Of a stretch of 64,000 nt of DNA, positions 61,958 to 64,000 are shown in pieces. How positions within the stretch are numbered: the stretch's first letter is position 1; each line of letters starts with the position of its first letter. The notes under the pieces are model-generated. The model was not told the DNA's origin. It saw only the letters and a list, made by a program, of their open reading frames with translations, and ran no database searches. Position numbers and translations under genes: made by a program. Source of the DNA: Saprospira grandis (GTDB taxonomy: Bacteria; Bacteroidota; Bacteroidia; Chitinophagales; Saprospiraceae); the NCBI RefSeq assembly GCF_027594745.1, contig NZ_CP110854.1, forward strand, positions 4,186,551 to 4,250,550. The letters are read 5' to 3'.

Positions 61958-62716
61958 ATGAACAAACCACAGTTTTTTATTCTGGCCCTCTGTCTCTTTC
62001 TCTTGGGGAGCTGCCAGTCTTACCAACATTTTGTCAAGGAAGAAGGGCAATATTACCCCCTCAATAGCCAAGAACATCAGCAGGCAGATAGCAGCATAGC
62101 CAATATCTACGCCCCCTATAAAAAACAATTGGAGGCCCAGATGAATGAGCAGCTCGGTCAGTTGTCTGTGGACCTCATTAAGGAGCAGCCCGAATCTAAT
62201 ATGGGAAATTTTGCTGCCGATATGGTGGCTATTCAGGCCCAAGCATATACGGGCAAAAGCATTGATTTTGCCGTCCTCAATTATGGGGGACTTCGGCTGC
62301 CCTCTATCCCTAAAGGGCCCCTGAAGAAGGGGAAAATCTATGAGCTCATGCCCTTTGATAATATGATTGTGGTTATTGAGATGAAAGGCAGCGAGCTGCG
62401 CCCCCTCTTTGAGCATATCTGCATGAAAGGCGGCTGGCCCATTAGCTCGGCGGTTCGGATGGAAATAGATGATGAATTTGCGCCCCAAAATATTCGTTTG
62501 GAGGGCCAAGCTATTCAGGCCGATAAAAAATATCGCATTGCTACCATTGACTATCTGGCCAATGGCGGCGATAATTGTACCTTCTTCAAGGGGAAAAAGC
62601 GCTATGAAACAGGCAAATTCCTTCGAGATGCCGCCATAGAATATATCTCGGCCCAAACAGCCAAAGGGAAAAGCATTAAGGCCAGAAAAGAAGGCCGCAT
62701 TAGCCAAAAAAAATAA
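61958..62716 (+). CDS. Lipoprotein carrying the 5'-nucleotidase C-terminal domain
   Basis: This 252-residue lipoprotein (lipobox LGSC, Cys19 region of MNKPQFFILALCLFLLGSC) contains only the 5'-nucleotidase C-terminal substrate-binding domain. Family blocks are ESNMGNFAADMVAIQA, DFAVLNYGGLR, GKIYELMPFDNMIVVIEMKG and YRIATIDYLANGGDN. The catalytic domain is in the next gene, three bases after its stop. The open frame extends to 61751, but the lipoprotein signal begins at the ATG at 61958. The two proteins should form the nucleotide hydrolase together in the periplasm. Confidence 0.9.
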   Translation: MNKPQFFILALCLFLLGSCQSYQHFVKEEGQYYPLNSQEHQQADSSIANIYAPYKKQLEAQMNEQLGQLSVDLIKEQPESNMGNFAADMVAIQAQAYTGKSIDFAVLNYGGLRLPSIPKGPLKKGKIYELMPFDNMIVVIEMKGSELRPLFEHICMKGGWPISSAVRMEIDDEFAPQNIRLEGQAIQADKKYRIATIDYLANGGDNCTFFKGKKRYETGKFLRDAAIEYISAQTAKGKSIKARKEGRISQKK

Positions 62717-62719
62717 GCC

Positions 62720-63679
62720 ATGAACTATAATCGAAGAAAATTTTTGGGCCGCTTGGGCCAATTTGGCCTTTTGGCTGGAACTAGCCTTATTCTGCCCCCT
62801 TCCCTCAAAGCTTTTCATGGCCAACTTTTGGCCCAGAGCGATGAGGCCCCAGAACTCATCAAACTGAGCATTTTGCACACCAATGATGTACATAGCCGCA
62901 TCGAACCCTTTCCCATGGATGGAGGCCGCAACCAAGGCAAGGCCGGTGCCGCCCGACGTGCCGCCCTCATCAATAAAATCCGAGATGAGGAAAAACATGT
63001 CCTTTTGCTCGATGCTGGCGATATGTTTCAAGGTACCCCCTATTTCAATTACTTTAAGGGCGAGCTAGAGCTCAAACTGATGTCGGCTATGGGCTATGAG
63101 GCCGGCACCTTGGGCAACCACGACTTTGATGCAGGGATCGAAAATCTCGAAAAACAACTTAAGGCCCATGCCAATTTCCCGATCCTCAACTGCAATTATA
63201 ACTTTGAGGATACGCCCATGCAAGGCCTGGCCCAACCCTATAGCATCATCAAAAAAGGGCCGCTTAAAATTGGCCTGACTGGGGTCGGCATCGAGCTGCA
63301 AGGGCTGGTCCCTGCCCCACTCTATGGCCAAACCCAATACCAAGATCCCCAAAAAGCCCTCAACAAAATGGGCCGTTTCCTCAAGGAAGAGAAAAAATGC
63401 GACTATGTCATCTGCCTCTCGCATCTTGGCTATAGCTATAAACACAACAAAATCTCGGACCTTGTTTTGGCCCAAAATTCAGAGGCCGTAGATCTTATTA
63501 TTGGTGGACATACCCATACTTTTCTAGAACAACCTACTCTGGTCCAAAATCCCAAAGGCGAAGAAGTACTGGTTTCTCAGGCGGGCTGGGCCGGCATCCT
63601 CCTTGGCCGCATCGATGTCTATTTTGAGCCCTCTAAAAAGAAAAAATGTATTAGCTGCCAAAATACAATTATAGAATAA
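62720..63679 (+). CDS. Tat-exported 5'-nucleotidase-type metallophosphatase (catalytic domain)
   Basis: The N-terminal RRKFLG with twin arginine R5-R6 indicates Tat export, followed by the UshA/5'-nucleotidase catalytic domain. Metal and phosphate ligands are visible: LHTNDVHSR (D56, H58), LLDAGDMFQGT (D98, D101), GNHDFD (N133, H134) and GGHTHTF near residue 250. It hydrolyses 5'-nucleotides, UDP-sugars or similar in the periplasm. It ends at 319 residues, without the C-terminal domain, which the preceding gene supplies. Total length of the two (571) matches a normal one-piece family member. Confidence 0.92.
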   Translation: MNYNRRKFLGRLGQFGLLAGTSLILPPSLKAFHGQLLAQSDEAPELIKLSILHTNDVHSRIEPFPMDGGRNQGKAGAARRAALINKIRDEEKHVLLLDAGDMFQGTPYFNYFKGELELKLMSAMGYEAGTLGNHDFDAGIENLEKQLKAHANFPILNCNYNFEDTPMQGLAQPYSIIKKGPLKIGLTGVGIELQGLVPAPLYGQTQYQDPQKALNKMGRFLKEEKKCDYVICLSHLGYSYKHNKISDLVLAQNSEAVDLIIGGHTHTFLEQPTLVQNPKGEEVLVSQAGWAGILLGRIDVYFEPSKKKKCISCQNTIIE

Positions 63680-63689
63680 TATATGGATT

Positions 63690-63829
63690 TGGGGCCTCCC
63701 GCCTTCGGCGGGCGCTACGCTTTGGGGCTCGCAGGTCTGCTCGGCCCTTCGTTTTTTTCGCTGCGCTCAAAAAACTTGGTCTGGCCTTCGGCCACCCCGC
63801 CGCATCGCTAGGCCAGTCGCTTCGCTCCT
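63690..63829 (-). repeat. GC-rich three-hairpin element, copy 25
   Basis: Read on the minus strand, the left hairpin is GGCC-gaa-GGCC and the middle one is GTTTTTT-gagcgcagcg-AAAAAAAC. CCCGCC-gaa-GGCGGG lies at the G-run end, 10 bp from the nucleotidase stop. The remaining 170 bp to the window edge show no gene. Confidence 0.9.
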
Positions 63830-64000
63830 CTACAGCAGCAAAACAAGATAAATCCTTTGTTTAAATAGGTTCTAAATCAATTGCCTGTCCTTGCTAAGGC
63901 ATTTTTAGCAAAAAATCAATTTTTTTCTTTGTCTTTTTTTCTCGACCTTAGCCCTTCCCGGCTCAAGGCCTAAAGCCTTTTCGCTCCCCAATTTCATTTT

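Noticed and set aside
61832..63031. 399-codon open frame on the minus strand
   Set aside because: It lies fully antisense to the two 5'-nucleotidase genes, which have clear motifs. The antisense product shows no family pattern.

Overview
This window looks like chromosomal DNA from a gliding, filamentous member of the Bacteroidota, most likely a Saprospiraceae species such as Saprospira. The evidence is a gldG gliding-motility gene, secreted proteins with type IX secretion (T9SS) C-terminal sorting domains, many Bacteroidota-style lipoproteins, a few -7 boxes of the TAnnTTTG type, few Shine-Dalgarno sites, and protein families restricted to this phylum (DUF4476, DUF4846). The genus is an inference from gene content; no rRNA or tRNA gene was found.

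Layout. 1-6.3 kb: the start of a secreted protein running off the left edge, a small orphan gene, a tandem 480-bp repeat array and a large secreted protein. 6.3-13 kb: argS, a lipoprotein, a small HTH-like protein, an extended SDR reductase and gldG. 13-24 kb: a T9SS cargo protein, an unknown helical protein with a LysM-amidase, lptG-tgt, a divergent glycosyltransferase-sigma factor pair, a DUF4476 lipoprotein and an exported methyltransferase. 24-32 kb: a propeller lipoprotein, a metallophosphatase, bacilliredoxin, an S41 protease, a sugar kinase-Lrp regulator pair, an acyl-CoA thioesterase and a lipoprotein. 32-35 kb: an MbnP/MbnH-type copper module. 35-46 kb: a UvrD-type helicase with a coupled membrane protein, a vWA protein, a TPR-CHAT protease-like protein and a DUF4846 lipoprotein. 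46-53 kb: a giant CUB-repeat T9SS protein with a small partner, a 1-Cys peroxiredoxin and a cyclase. 53.7-59.6 kb: an AT-rich run of small unrecognised genes, several of them lipoproteins, with a chimeric IS3 remnant. 59.8-64 kb: an SH3-LRR protein and a split 5'-nucleotidase.

The most striking feature is not a gene. Intergenic gaps carry 24 copies, about one per 2.7 kb, of a GC-rich element of roughly 115-275 bp. Each copy has a conserved linker framework holding three short hairpins. The hairpin stems differ from copy to copy yet stay self-complementary. I read the middle stem in all 24 copies and every one pairs, with about 14 different stem sequences. This is strong covariation for a structured RNA or a REP/MITE-like DNA element. 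Its G-run end always faces a coding sequence within about 115 bp, and several gaps are bounded by an inverted pair. A second layer of repeats (a 480-bp tandem array, an AT-rich double 11-mer, and hairpins with a TRAA loop) is interleaved with it.

Other points worth following are the MbnP/MbnH pair without methanobactin genes, the membrane-anchored TPR-CHAT protein with an intact His-Cys dyad, the lipoprotein-anchored methyltransferase with a histidine cluster, and the two-gene 5'-nucleotidase.
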